Shown: piece after piece, positions 33,232-46,195 of the stretch
Layout: each line of letters starts with the position of its first letter
Numbering within the stretch: position 1 is the first letter of the stretch
From: Polytrichum commune
Taxonomy: Eukaryota > Streptophyta > Polytrichopsida > Polytrichales > Polytrichaceae
DNA: 64,000 bases
NCBI GenBank assembly: GCA_950295325.1
Contig: OX485806.1
Span: forward strand, 21,080,001 to 21,144,000
Direction of reading: 5' to 3'
Notes under the pieces: generated by a model
Told to the model about the DNA's origin: nothing
Database searches by the model: none
Seen by the model: only the letters and a program-made list of their open reading frames with translations
Position numbers and translations under genes: made by a program

Positions 33232-36200
33232 GCTTATTGGCCTTCTGTCTTAAAATAAAGTACAAAAAGAATAGAAGTAGCCATTTCAACCCATGAGTTA
33301 TGACCACTCCTGGATTCAGGTGAACATGCGCCAATCTCCACCAGGGTTATAACATTGAGACAGGAACCAATAACATCAACTCTAGAAATGTCAAAGTTTG
33401 AGTGTATTGTGGATTGGTATAATGTCCATGCTTAATCCTTCACCTTCAACTGTTCAAGACAACCACCCATTATTGTAATAAAAATATGCAAGGAGACAAG
33501 AAGACAAGAAGACAGGAAGGATCTTCTTTTCACCTGTCTCTTATGTAAGTAATATGTTTGGAATATAACTACACAACTGCAATTGCACTGAAAGTTCACG
33601 ATACACGTCCCCTTTGTACAATACATTAGGAAAAGTTTGTTAATAAACGGTGTACCTTTCTTTATGGGATCATGTAAATTAGTGTTGTGTGTAGACGAAC
33701 AAGGAGAGGCTCGCCTCTCAATCTGTAGATTCTCTTCTCCATGGTTTGAGGGTCACTTAATTGACCATCGTCCATTGGTATACGCAATCTTCTCGAAGGG
33801 CGTGATCCCTCTTGTAAAAGTGAGTCGGTCAGTAGAACTATTGCCTGTATTATAACAGCAAGGGCACGCTCATGCACAGCTCAAGAAATGGGTGGAAAAT
33901 CGAAAAGATCGAAAAGTGGAGTTTATATCGAGGTTGGAGTGTGTTTTTCTTTCCGCGCATTTCACATTTCTTGTGAGGACCTGAAACTGGAACAAGGCTC
34001 ACATATGACGGAGCACGGACATTTGAGGCTGGACGAACGAAAGATGGAGAAATAGATCATTTTGAGTAATTATCTCTGTGTGCTCTAGTGTACTAGTGAG
34101 AGAGACGTCACATTTTCTGAAGGGGTTCATGTAGACATATCTAGTTGTAATTGATATGAGCAACAAAGAGGAGTGCAGTTACACAGGTATCTTTTAGGGA
34201 GTGAAAGAGGATTTGATCGACTCTGAGTACTGTTTGTTCTTGCAATTGCCTCTCCCTCGGTTGATTTTCCAATGTAGCATCCAAGGACTGGACAATGACT
34301 GGGAGAATCAGCTACTGTAGCTTTACAGGCATCTTTAATCCTACCCGAACACATATAAAAACACAGCAGGTTTCAGATTCCTATTCCTCTATGGTTTCTA
34401 AAACTTCTTACTGAAGGGAAGGGGAGACCGACAACGCTCGAAAACGCCAATTTCGAAACGGAGTTCGGTGGGCCAGGTAGAAGAATTTTGGCCTTGACAT
34501 GTGCCTAACTTCAGGAGCTTGGTTTGAAGGAACCAAAACCAAAACAGCTTGAAGGAAGCAAAGCAGAAAGTTGCAAGCTGACACAGGGCAAAAAAAGACA
34601 AGGGAAAAGCAAGGAACGTACCTGGACGAACGGCTGCAGGCTACTTTCAACTTGTTGGAGTCATTGATCGATCATCACCTGTGCATGCTGCAGGACACAT
34701 TCCAACTGATGGCACAAATACCTACGGTTTGCTCTAATTTAGTTAATTCTTAAACAAGAATTAGTTTCACTGCAGCACTTTCGTACCCTTGCATCCAAGG
34801 GAGTACAGGGAACCTTATTTGCACTTTTAGAATCTCGATGAGTCCGCTACATGACAGTAGACCTATCTACCCAGAAGTTAGGTCCAAGTTGAGGGTGAGT
34901 CCCTCTCTTCTTATCAAGTGATTCATCCGGACCTATTCTGACTATTTCGAACTGTAATATGAAATTTCTGCAAATTTATTCGGTAGGCACCATCCGTTCC
35001 ATTGATGCACCATGATAAGCTGAAAGGTATCTGTGATGGCTTCCTCTTCGTGTTATAGCCAAAGAGGAGCGTTTAAAAAGTATCAAACTAGAGGAGGCAC
35101 TGAATAAGGATAGGAAGACATGATGAACCGCACCTTCAGGAAATCCGCAATGTATGATGAGGTAACAAAGATTTAACACCTGAAGCTCAACTGGAATGTC
35201 GATACACGTAATTGCGTGCTACTGTAGAGCAAGACAGATCAACTTCGCTGAGGCCTGCCCGAACGGATTAGCAGTGTTCAAAACTGTCAGAAATCTTCCT
35301 AAATGAGAACTTCCGACCTATTCTTCAGTAAGTATAATTAATCCAAGTAAATCAAGGAGGTGCATTAAAAATTAGTCTGTATGTACGGAAGATACAATGT
35401 TCCAGAAAGTTCTTCAGATTGAGGAGAGTTTACTGCCGGCAAATATCGAAGTTCCTAGGCTCACAAATCAACCAATGTACGGAAATTCTAATAAATGAAA
35501 TCATCGGGGGCACACCAATACTTCAGGCTTCGATAAGAACATTTACATTTGCATTAACAAAGACGGAGAATCCTCAATTTGAAAGAAGTACAGAATAATC
35601 GATATATTCTTCGAGTGTTCAGTCTGATCTCAAGAGATGCTTTGTTAATCGACTGCAAGTGCCGTCTTGGATGTATAACTCACTCATTGATGAGCACAGC
35701 TTTCGATATGTACGGATGTTTCATCTTATTAATACTAGGATGAAACATGAGAAACCGGCATCAAACACACGCGTTGAGCTGGCGAAAAGTGAACCAATAG
35801 CATCTGCAGACAGTTTTGAATACTGATAGAGTTCAAGAGTCTTGAAGAACGAACGCAATAGGATTGTCTCCGGACAACTACTTATAGAATTACAGATGCC
35901 ATCAGAGTAGCCACATTGCAGAGATTGCATGTTCCATGACCACAACACGTTTGAGTCTGACGGAACATGCGTTCTAAGCATTCGCAAATTAACGTAGCCC
36001 GGTCCTGGACTCTGCGAGCTAGAATTTTGACGGATGACGAAGTAACTGAAAAGGCAGTCAATAGAAGAATGTGCTGAGCCAGAACATATCAAAGGCCAAA
36101 AATAAGGTTAGATGCATTATAAGGTACATCAAGTTGTACACTCAATTAAGGCCAAGAGGTGACGCATTGAACGCTAGGGCGTTGATGCCGATATACTGTT

Positions 36201-38440
36201 GCATTGGACCAGGGTCAATCAAGAACTGTTGTTTCTTGAAATTGTTCTTTGGAATAGCTGACTTTCTAACAGCGTGCATTTCTGTTAGTGAAGCACATCG
36301 TTAGTATTGATGCATATACACCACAACAGGACTAAGCCCCTTCATACAACATATGTATCTAAAATGAAGGTATATGTGGCACAGGGTCCTACATCCCTCT
36401 AATTAGATTCTAATGTCCACTAACACGTGAAATAACATTCCGCTTTCGACATACACATCATTTTTCATGTCAGCTTGAATTATCTTCGAAAGGATACCAA
36501 AGTTCAAACGGCAAAGAGCAGACTCCATACGACAGTTACAGACATGCAACAAACGCCGTGACAGGTCCATCCAATACATTACCTTAGGGGCACCCGCTAA
36601 GAGAATCACAGATGTACTCCGACTGCGTTTAACAAAGGCAAAGGCGAGGAAACCTAGTCAAAATCGACAGCAGCTCCATTTACGAACTGTTGACGTTCCA
36701 CTCGGAATGTACACGGACGCTGATGGCTTCAGAACAATCAACCAGGGTTACAGTAGGAGGACATAACGCGAACAGAGCGCCGGTCATTCACGAATCCTAT
36801 CTTTGAAGCATCGAGAAATGATGATCTATTACTTTGTGCAGATGTACAGGACCAGTTGAAGTTACAGAGGACGAATATTTTCAGCCTGCAAGACGAGCTC
36901 GGCGAGAATGAATATATCCTATTTTTATGTCAACTGCTAGCCTTTCTTGAATCCAGCTAGATTTACCATCTTTATACACCACGCAGCCGGAAGATAAGTG
37001 TCCGAGGGCCAAAAATGACGTAGAAAGTCAACATCCTTCCAGTAATACTCGGGAGAAATCCTACACATATTTAATTAACCTGCCATTCTTGGAAGCTAAA
37101 TGGTTTTGTTTAGAAAGAGCCTAAATGCCCGACAAACCGACATGCGGATATTCGACAACGTATACAGGTTCACCGTTCAGTTTAGACGTGATCAATTCGA
37201 GACGCATACGTCAAGTGATAGATATTAAATGTAGCTAAACAAATTCTACTTTCAAATCGCAAGCACAAACAAATGTAACAGGTCCATTGAAGTCTCCACA
37301 CCACGGGACGTAGAAAGTGTACTGCAATGCTCGCAAAAGCACTACATCCTTGGTCTTCAGGTGTCGCGATTCCATTAACACACTCCAATCATCAGAAATA
37401 CCATTGCCAGAATCCACGGTCAAATATATTTGAAGAGAGAATGAGACTTGAGTAGAGCATAGAACACTCAAAATGAGTTTTCAAAGTATTAAGCTTATAC
37501 TTCTCCCTCGTTGAGAATCCACGATCCTCTGTGATCATTTCGTGAAGCTTGGATACTCGAGCCTGCTTTGAGAAGGAAAGTTGTCTACGATACAATATAA
37601 TCGCTTAAAAGCTCTTATCATTGTAAACATAATTCTAGATTAGGTCTTGAATGACTATCAGATAGTGTACTAATCACTCAGAGAATCAGATGGCCGCCTG
37701 TCATTGGAAGGAGGTAGCACGATCTTACTTCCTAAACATATTTCACACTGGTGTGATGTACTTAAGCCTACGATGCTAATGGAAGGCACGAGCAATTCTT
37801 GCTCTGATTTTATGAGGAACTTCCCCTCAAATTTGTCTCGGGACCTCTGTCGTTATCAACAACGGTTTCCATGATGATGATACTTCCATCACATTAGGCT
37901 AACGGGGGCGTATTACTGTACTAATGACAGGAACCCTACCAACTTATGCATCCTGCAATTGATGAGAGAATACGAAGCCCGCTTTATGGCTTCCGTGAAG
38001 GAGAGACACGGCAGTGTAGTCCAAAGACCCCTCAACACTGCTTCTCAATATAGAGATACAAGTTCGGAGTACTATTACACCCATAACTCATTGCCTTCAT
38101 GCCTTCTCCCACATGCATCATTGTCCATTGCCAATCTGATCCGAATATTCCATTCGGATGTCTGATTTGCAGCTAAGAGCGGCTTAAGAGGGAGCATCGA
38201 AGCCACAATAACCTTCCAAGAGTGTGCTTCACTACCTGTCTGTAGGCAAGAACATACTAACCTTTTCGGATGACCTTGTCTAGGCCATTCGACTGTTCCA
38301 TTCAAGAGACAATCGAATAATGGAGGCGCCACCCATCCTGCTGTACGAAGGAAATTCCAACCAGAATAGAGACCTCAGTTCAGATGCAGTGGAGTAAATT
38401 GCTGAGTAGTTGCTGCCGAGAAGTAGTCGTCTATCATACG
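33232..38440. other. Gene-poor stretch, left part; nothing recognised
   Basis: No open frame longer than about 125 codons and no known domain, RNA gene or copy of the window's repeat families was found from roughly 33.9 kb on. Base composition looks more even than in the AT-rich flanks. Long non-coding transcription or a gene of very short exons cannot be excluded. Confidence 0.4.
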
Positions 38441-38577
38441 TAGCCTGTAGAAACACCTCAAGTGTTTGAGGTCATCACTGATTACAGCACTAGTGCCATT
38501 TTTCTGGCAAGTTCCTCAGAACTTTGGGAGGATGTAATCAGTTTGACGACATTTGCTTCAGGTGTTTCTATAGGTTA
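38441..38577. ncRNA. miRNA-precursor-like hairpin (candidate)
   Basis: The 46-nt arm 38441-38486 pairs with the 45-nt arm 38533-38577. About 38 of 46 positions pair, with small internal loops and one extra base, around a loop of about 46 nt. The outer part (CCTGTAGAAACACCT with AGGTGTTTCTATAGG) is nearly perfect. Size and shape fit a plant MIR precursor, but a decayed MITE would look similar. The strand of transcription is unknown. Confidence 0.4.
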
Positions 38578-40800
38578 GATATGATGATGACATTATTGCA
38601 ACCGATCGCCAGGAGGGACATGAAGCGCACGACAAGAACTCGCATCAAAAAGTTTCAAACGAACAATTTCTCACACCCCAAGCGAGTGTGCATCAACACC
38701 TTGACCAGTTTCGAACATTTCCTCGGACCTTATTAGTCTCCCACACGGCATCATTCCGAACTTCATTCCCGGCCAGTAGCCACGTCACAGCATAAGCGCA
38801 ACACTCTTGAATCCCCAATCCATCAAAGGCATTTCGCAAACTGTGCATCAGGCCGATTCGACAGATTATGCAATGCCCCCTCAGCAACCTAATTGACTGG
38901 AAAACAATTCGGTCGTGAACGACACTATACACCGCCACTCACACAAGCCCCGAAACGCTCTTGCGAATGTGCAACGATACCATTGCGACATCACTGCGCG
39001 CTTGAACTGACGAAGCAACTGAAGCTACTCCAATCGCCTGATCACCTCCCTACATCGACCGTCCTCACACGACAAGCTCGTGTAGAGAACCTCCAATTCA
39101 AAAGCGAAGCAATCCACTCTTTCGACCTTCCCCCCACCCCTCCGCCTCTTCAGGCTACAGAATCTCCAGATATTACGTGACCAATACCACCGCATCTGGT
39201 GACACACCGACCAACTATCCACGACAAGAAGAAAATGCGGGGCCACTCCGACCTCACTCCATTAACATGCGGCTAAGGGTGGATGCCGAAGATACCGGGT
39301 CTTTCAAGAGTAGCCAGTACCTAGCTCGGGCAGTTTCTCCCAGGGTGCTCGACTACCAGATTGATGCAAAGAAGGACTAGCTTGAAAAGAATCTTAAGTT
39401 GACATGTGAGCAGTTCGTTATGTTGATGGTCACTCGGGTTACCATCGAGCCTTTACTCTCCTCCATGACTAAGATCACAGCTGTGAAATTGGCAACACGG
39501 AACCGCTCAGTAGATGCAGAAGCACCCCTGGCAAGGCGTTGAAAGAGTGTCAAGCTTTTGCTACTCCGGACAAGGTTACTGAGATGGTCACTAATGTCGA
39601 GGAGGAAATTGTGAAGCAGCAAGTGCAAGTGCAAGTGCCAGTGCCTGAAGCACTGTCTTAAATGGGGTTACATCTGCAGAATTGTGCACTTTGATCGTCA
39701 TTCAAGTAATACGAAACTAACCTATTCTATGCAAACATCAAGCCTGCCTCCCGTAGTCTGAGTTACTCTCTAGAATGAGTGAGTGCACACTCAATCACGA
39801 TACCTTCGAGCCATAAACTAGGAGCCCATACAGCTCAACCCCAGGTGATAAATGTTACCCAAACTATAAGGGCACTCTAGAGTCTGATTCCAGTGGTTTT
39901 TTACAAAACAACTAGATTTGTTACGTCGGGATGACTGCAGGAGTAGGAATTTGCTGTGTAGACTCAGTAAACTCACCACACCCCAGGCGTAACTTCTTCG
40001 TTGACCTAAGTGACTAACTAAGCTTCCGCAGTATCTCTCTCATCTTAACCAACACCATCGACGAAATCTACTGGGCAGCAAATTGCTTCTGTTTTCCTCT
40101 ATAGTTCACCACGACCAGGGGCTTGTTCGCAGGTCCCGGAATTACCATTGAATCACCTCACCATTCCCGGAAGCCTCAAGAGAGCTAGACTAGACTAGTG
40201 CTTTCCCAGAAGGTTCTAAAACTGTTCAGTGTATTCGCAGGCCTTTCTCGCGGAGTTTCAGAACGTTCGAACCTCTCAAATTCGTCACTCAATTCACCAC
40301 AACCTACACCCTCCTCGATCGCACTCACTCAAATCAACCAACCTCCTCCTCACTCGATCACCACCAAAATTAGTCCCTGATGATCACAACTTCGCAAGTC
40401 GGCCATTATATACAAGAGATCAAGAAATCTTTCAGCTCTGGGAATAAACTTTCCCGATGGCCTAAGCTTCCCAGAGTGGTCGCTATATACGAGGCTTTCG
40501 AACAAACGAACAAACCAAGCTTAGATGGCAGTAGTACCGCAATCCAGAAAGCTTGTCTGTCTCGCAAGCTAGACAAAACGCAACGCTCTCCTTGCCCGCC
40601 CTGCCCGCCTCTGCTTTTTTCCTCCCTGCCCGACTGTACCCTCTCGTAGCCCTAGCCCGCGGGCTGCCCGTGAAATGTCCGTACATACAGAGAGTCACCC
40701 TCTTCCTCACCCTTTACGTATGCCTCTCATATATACGCCAGAGAGACGGGCGGGTCAACGAATCTAACGTTGACCGATAAGCCAGGTTTCCAGTGTAACC
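38578..40800. other. Gene-poor stretch, right part, with a possible promoter end
   Basis: No recognised gene. A plus-strand frame at 38893-39180 and text to about 39650 look weakly protein-like (Pro-rich PTPPPLQ) but are interrupted. A TATATA box at about 40731-40736, next to a GC-rich, pyrimidine-rich block (40570-40670), could be a promoter reading leftwards; this is inference only. Confidence 0.25.
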
Positions 40801-42899
40801 GTCGACGTGGCATCTCATTATAACCTAAATGTTAAAAGTGCCCTTAGGACCCTTATTAAGACCTTGTAGGACAAGCCCCCAATTTTCTTTAATCCATTAT
40901 CCCATTCTAAAAGTTGTGAGTGAAATACACGTGACGGAGCCCCTAGGTTACAATGGGTTCCAATATCAAAAATTTCATACTCAACATAACATTATCCAAC
41001 TACTATGAATCGTTCCATTCTAATAATATTAGTACATTGTTTCACCGAATTTTTCAGTCTGAATCTATCAATGCAGTGCTTTGCTGAGAGAATAAATGGT
41101 GTATAATTTTGAATAGAATCTAGTTCATTTCCAGCCCCACCTAGCATGCAAACCCAACTAAATAATGATTCTATGGAACAACATGCATGGGACAAATCTA
41201 ACAAGGGGTTGGTATTTGCCCAACTAAGTCAGTTTCCCAAGCATGTAATTCTTGAACTTGTTCTTTGGCTGCCACTTTTCAATTGGTGTTAGTGCATTCA
41301 CTCATGTTATTGTTATGGAAGGTGTCCTAACGCATGATGGATTCATTAGAAGAAGAAAAAATGTGGAGGGTGGGTAGTGAGAGCTCTTTTAGGTACGGTA
41401 ACCAATTTGATTTATATTTATTCTTTTCATTTTCTAGAGAACGAATGAAACCCATTCTTATTATAATGAAATACCACCATTACACCCACCCACAATGACG
41501 AACTTTCCTCATTAGGTCAGCCAAGAACCGGATGAGAAGAATTGTGAAAGTAAACCTCGTAAGAAAGGGACAAGCACCTAGTTAGCCCTAACATGGCCAA
41601 AGAAACCACCACCGGTGGTTCTATTTGACGGATCCACCTTCATTTCATTTGACGGACTACTTTTTCTTTTCTTTTTTTCCTTTCAATGTGATGGACAACA
41701 TCACAAACTATTTTTAAGTGACGGGTTGAGAAAATCTGAATCTTTCGTACAAAAATGAAGATCAAATCATGTTCTTTCAAATATAAACATAGAGAAGTTT
41801 GAACTTCTTACAATATTTCAGTCCAAACTGAGAACTCTTCGATTCTTCATGTTGCATCATAACACAAACATTGTCCTCCCATCCATCTTCTCCACCTCTA
41901 TCCTGCATAATGATACTCGCATCAAAGCATCCAAAGTTTATCCAACTTCAATGAAGTTCACAAGTGGCTCTTGATAGCATTTTGTTTTGAAAATCTCGTT
42001 TCACAAATTGCAATGCTTGAGGGAATGATTTTTTATTTTTTTTTGGCCAAAGTTTCATGAGATGTGGCCAATTGGTATACCACTCATTGATACCCTAACA
42101 AAATTGTCATGCCTCGTATAATGATTTGTTTTCACATTCAAGCCTCAAAGTTTCTACAAACTCAAGCAACTCAACTCTACTTGCATTGCTTTCAAATGTC
42201 ATCAAGCCATATTTTATGATCAATCTCTTCAATCATTGGTGTGACATAGTTATACGAACTTCTTCATCACTTGGATCATATTTTGGATTGAAAAGTTTTG
42301 ATGTGTTGAAAGCAGGTGAATCGGGAAACCTTTCATTCAAGCTATCCACAACTGCTTGCACAAACATAGCCCATCATCTCTACACTCTTCTAGTATGTCC
42401 TCCAAATGAAAAATTCATCTATGATGTATAGGATGATATGTGCCTTCAACATCATCATTTGCCCTTCATCTTAACACACCATCCACCCAAGCTTGAGATA
42501 GAAGTGAACCCAAGTTCTTGGTCGATTGGCCAAACTTAGGTCCGTGACTAGATAAAAAAATGTCACTTCAAAATAGAAATTCATTAATCCAAAGTTGGTC
42601 AAATTGCTAAAATATCAACGAAGTCATATTGAAGTTTTCGATTCTATTTAGCTGATTCCGCCAACACATCCACCACAAGATGAAGCATAAATTGTAATTG
42701 GTAGGTTGTAGTTTGATGGTGCCAATAGGCATCCTCCAGTTGGAAAGCATCCAATATTGTTGGCGTATGATACAAAATCCACTCCAATACTTGACCTCAA
42801 GAAAACCAACGAACTGAATGGAATTGCAAGATAGCCAATGGTTGTAAATCAAATTCGATCATCAAACTTTTGAGTTGCTCCATTGATTGCTACTTCTCC
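40801..42899. other. AT-rich sequence; nothing recognised
   Basis: Low-GC sequence with short chance frames only. The part from about 42.1 kb may be the decayed 3' half of the hAT pseudogene to its right, but I could not match its dimerisation domain. Confidence 0.35.
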
Positions 42900-43583
42900 C
42901 TATTCATTCATAAATTGTATTAGCAAATTGATCTAAAAGCAACAACTTTGGTATTGTTTTGAATCCATCAAATGTAGACAAAGCTTCTCGATGTGCATTG
43001 CAATGGGTGTTGACCAAAGCAAGCACATCAAACGAGTCGACAATCCATGATAACGACCTATCATCAAAGTTGCTCCATCTATTGCCAAAACCAATAGTTG
43101 ATTATTATTTCACTATAATATTTCCAATAAATTCTTTGTTGAGAGGTACATATATTCCCCCATAGAATCCTAAATTGCTAACAACTCCACGAATGATATA
43201 GTTGTAACTCCCTTCCCTTTCAAATTCAAATAACAACAATAAACTATCAAATGTTGTTCCATAGTTTGGTCAGTTAACTCATTGATCATGCGAAAGAAAG
43301 AAAAAAAAAAAGACTTCGATGCATCAAATTATAGGGTTTGCTTCAAATGCTCTAATATAACCCATAAAATTTCCAAAATAGCTTTACTTGTGATGTGGGA
43401 TGCATAATCATCATTCACATGCATGTCATGAGTAATTAATAGCCATAGAATTTGATGCTCTCCTTCAAAACTAATAATAAAACAATCATTAAAAATTATA
43501 AAATCAAATATCTTCATGCAAGTGATAATCCTTGCATGTTCTTTTTCAATAGCATTTTGAACATGGCCAATAATAGAAATCAA
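42900..43583 (-). pseudogene. hAT-family transposase fragment (central region)
   Basis: On the minus strand, HVNDDYASHITSKAILEILW (43329-43583) is followed after further decay by AIDGATLMIGRYHGLSTRL (43030-43100). In a shifted frame comes VNTHCNAHREALSTF (42960-43020). These are three consecutive blocks of the C17orf113/ZNF862-like branch of hAT transposases (the G-x-x-x-DGA-x-x-M-x-GR and HC-x-AHR-x-AL signatures). Frameshifts and stops lie between them; no functional product. Confidence 0.65.
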
Positions 43584-45384
43584 ACCATTGCCAAGACTAC
43601 CTATTCAAGATACACACGACACCAAGTAAAAATAGCCAAATTTTTCTTTGAAGCAAATTTTTCAACATTGGTATAATAGATCAATAGGCCAAAAGTTGAG
43701 GAACAAAAGCTAAAGCAAGAGGGAGCACTTATTGTTGATCTTGAAGTGTTTCTCCATATTGAGGCTACGAAATAAAGTGCGCCTTGGTTTCCAAGCCAAA
43801 GGTGGATTTGTACTTACTCTTGAATAAAAAATAACCAAATTAAAATTCAAAAGTTTTTTACAAGTGAAATGGATTTAGTTACTACTAAGCATCTAAAGTC
43901 CAATTTAACTTAGTCGTTGTAGAATAAGCAACTTAGACCTCTCTACTGTGTACCCTTATTAGGCTTAAAATCCAATATTAAATTTTTTAATTTTTAAAAA
44001 AAAATTGAAGAAAAGAGGAAGAATGAAGGGTTTTGAGCTGCCTTATTTGAACATCTATAACATCATGTCATAATTTTTAAATAGTGTAAAACTATTTCAA
44101 CTATGGAAACAACTCGAAGATCTACCTCTGGGTACAAGATATGTAGACAGTGGTAAACCTAACAAATTGTGTCGAAGCTATAAAGTCAGGTATACTAAAA
44201 TCAAATCACGAAAATACTTATAAGTGCTAGACAAAAAAAATTAGATTGCTCCAAGGATATTTTTTCTAGAATGAAGAATTCAAGATCTATCTACACATAT
44301 AATACGCATAAGAAATGGACCTAACAATAATTGGTGGCAAATTTTTTAAATCGACTATTTTTTTAGGCTCATAATCATTCACTAGTCAAACATCTTTCGA
44401 CCAAAGAAAATGGTTTATATTATAGATGTGATGAATTTGATGTAAAACAATCATTTTTATATAAGGAATAAATATCAAATTATTTTATTTTATATAATAT
44501 TAACCTATTATTTAAATCACAAAAAATAAGTAAGTTGTGTGTTCTTGCTTAAAGGTAGAGTTGGTCAAAAACAATGTGAAAGATGATGGAATGAAGGAAC
44601 TAGCCTCTGGAGATCTAAGTCCAGAAATAAGATATGGAAATTGGAGAAATAAGAAATCGGAATCAGATAAATAAGAGATGAAAAAATAATTTGATACCAC
44701 TTTTAAATGATTGCTTCGAGCGGTAGTGGGTAAATATTTCCTTTGACTTGCTCCTCATCACATCCCACTTAACTCTATGTAACTTCGTTCGTTGTCCGTT
44801 TGCTTTGGATATTCATTCAAAGATTAGGCCCTCATTAGTTTTCATCCAATAATTTATTCGTCATGGACTATGCTCGGGACTATGCAGTGTTAAAAGACAT
44901 TTGTCAAGCGGAATCCTACCTCGTTAATCGTTAGTTGAATTTCATAGAAATCTTTCTCAATTCTCCAACTTGTAACTTCATCACCTTCTCATTCCATCGT
45001 TTTTTTCCATCAATAATACATATAATTTTTCGTCAACCGGCTTGAATATAAACATTTGGTTTTATCTATGCATGTCAACACCGACATGCATAGTGTCTAC
45101 AAATACCCCTATTGGCATGAACCATCTCAAGTGAGGTTTTTTGCTACTAGTTGTTGGTTGCATGGTATTATGAATTTCCAACTGCAATTTTGCTTAAAAG
45201 GGTTGTGTAGTTGCCATTTATGTCAAAGGCATGTTAAATGAATCAAGGGAGGAAAGAGATATGGGTTCAAACGTTCCGAATCTAGCACGTTTAGGCTTCT
45301 AAAAAATGTTGTAAGAAAAATATTATCATCTAGAAGCTCTACATGTGATTAATTATCATGCGTGGTTGTTCCAATCTTCCATAG
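43584..45384. other. AT-rich sequence; nothing recognised
   Basis: No gene, RNA or clear repeat boundary seen. Short frames only. Confidence 0.35.
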
Positions 45385-45545
45385 CATTATTCGTATTAAT
45401 AACAATGTTCTATGGAATTGACAGTTCTCACGGAATATTCCTCACATTCATACTGAACATGGGAAATATTTGGGGATATTCTGTGGAATATTGTCAAGTC
45501 CCACATAACATTGATATGGATCTGAATAATGTTATGTCACATGCA
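45385..45545. mobile_element. Small foldback repeat, also present at 55095-55230
   Basis: ACAATGTTCTATGGAATTGACA on the left is roughly complementary to the right part (CAAGTCCCACATAACATTG). The right half (ACATAACATTGATATGG, then ATCTGAATAATGTTA) matches 55180-55222 in the same orientation. Non-coding MITE-like repeat. Confidence 0.5.
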
Positions 45546-45939
45546 TGACGACAATGACCCCCCCCTCCATGGTGCTTTGAGGATGCACCAGTATCAGTAG
45601 TCAAAGAGCTGCAAATCTTAGAAAGTGTGATTCATGAACCCCCAAAAAAATACAAATAGGTAGAAGAATCAATTTTTGCAAAAATGATTTTTTTTTTTGT
45701 AATCAACAATGTGCAAACAAAATTGAACTTCAAGACTTAAAATTGTTAATGATATGAGCTTCCAAGTATGATATAAAAAAAAGTGGGAGTTGGTTACATA
45801 CAATCACACATCGTTGATTATGGTAGACATGTTGAGGTCTCACAATCTAGGTCAAGTTGTCTTCTCATATATGTGTGTTGAACTTGTAATTCATAAAGCG
45901 ACCTTATTTTGGAACTCATTCTAAAAACAAACACCTTCA

Positions 45940-46195
45940 TCACTATATTCGTTAATCAAAGACTTTGGGAAGTCTCAAAATAAATGCAAATGGTTTAACT
46001 TCTGGTTCAATTTCTTATTGTGATCACATGTATTTGTGCCAAATTGGTTAGTGCCGTCATGCAAATCGCTTTAGTAAGTCAAATTGAATATATTTTTGTG
46101 TTTTTCTTGTTCTTCATTTGAAAACCACGTCCTTAAATAATCTCAAAATCATAAAAAAATCTCCAATTACTGAATATAATGATCTTTGCTTTGTA
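45940..46195. repeat. Family Y repeat, second copy
   Basis: Reverse-complement match to 31325-31560 within the LINE. It stands alone here without LINE coding sequence, which supports it being an independent repeat and not LINE sequence. Confidence 0.7.

Noticed and set aside
35721..36092. 123-codon minus-strand frame as a gene
   Set aside because: No motif or neighbouring exon; the length is not unusual for this composition.
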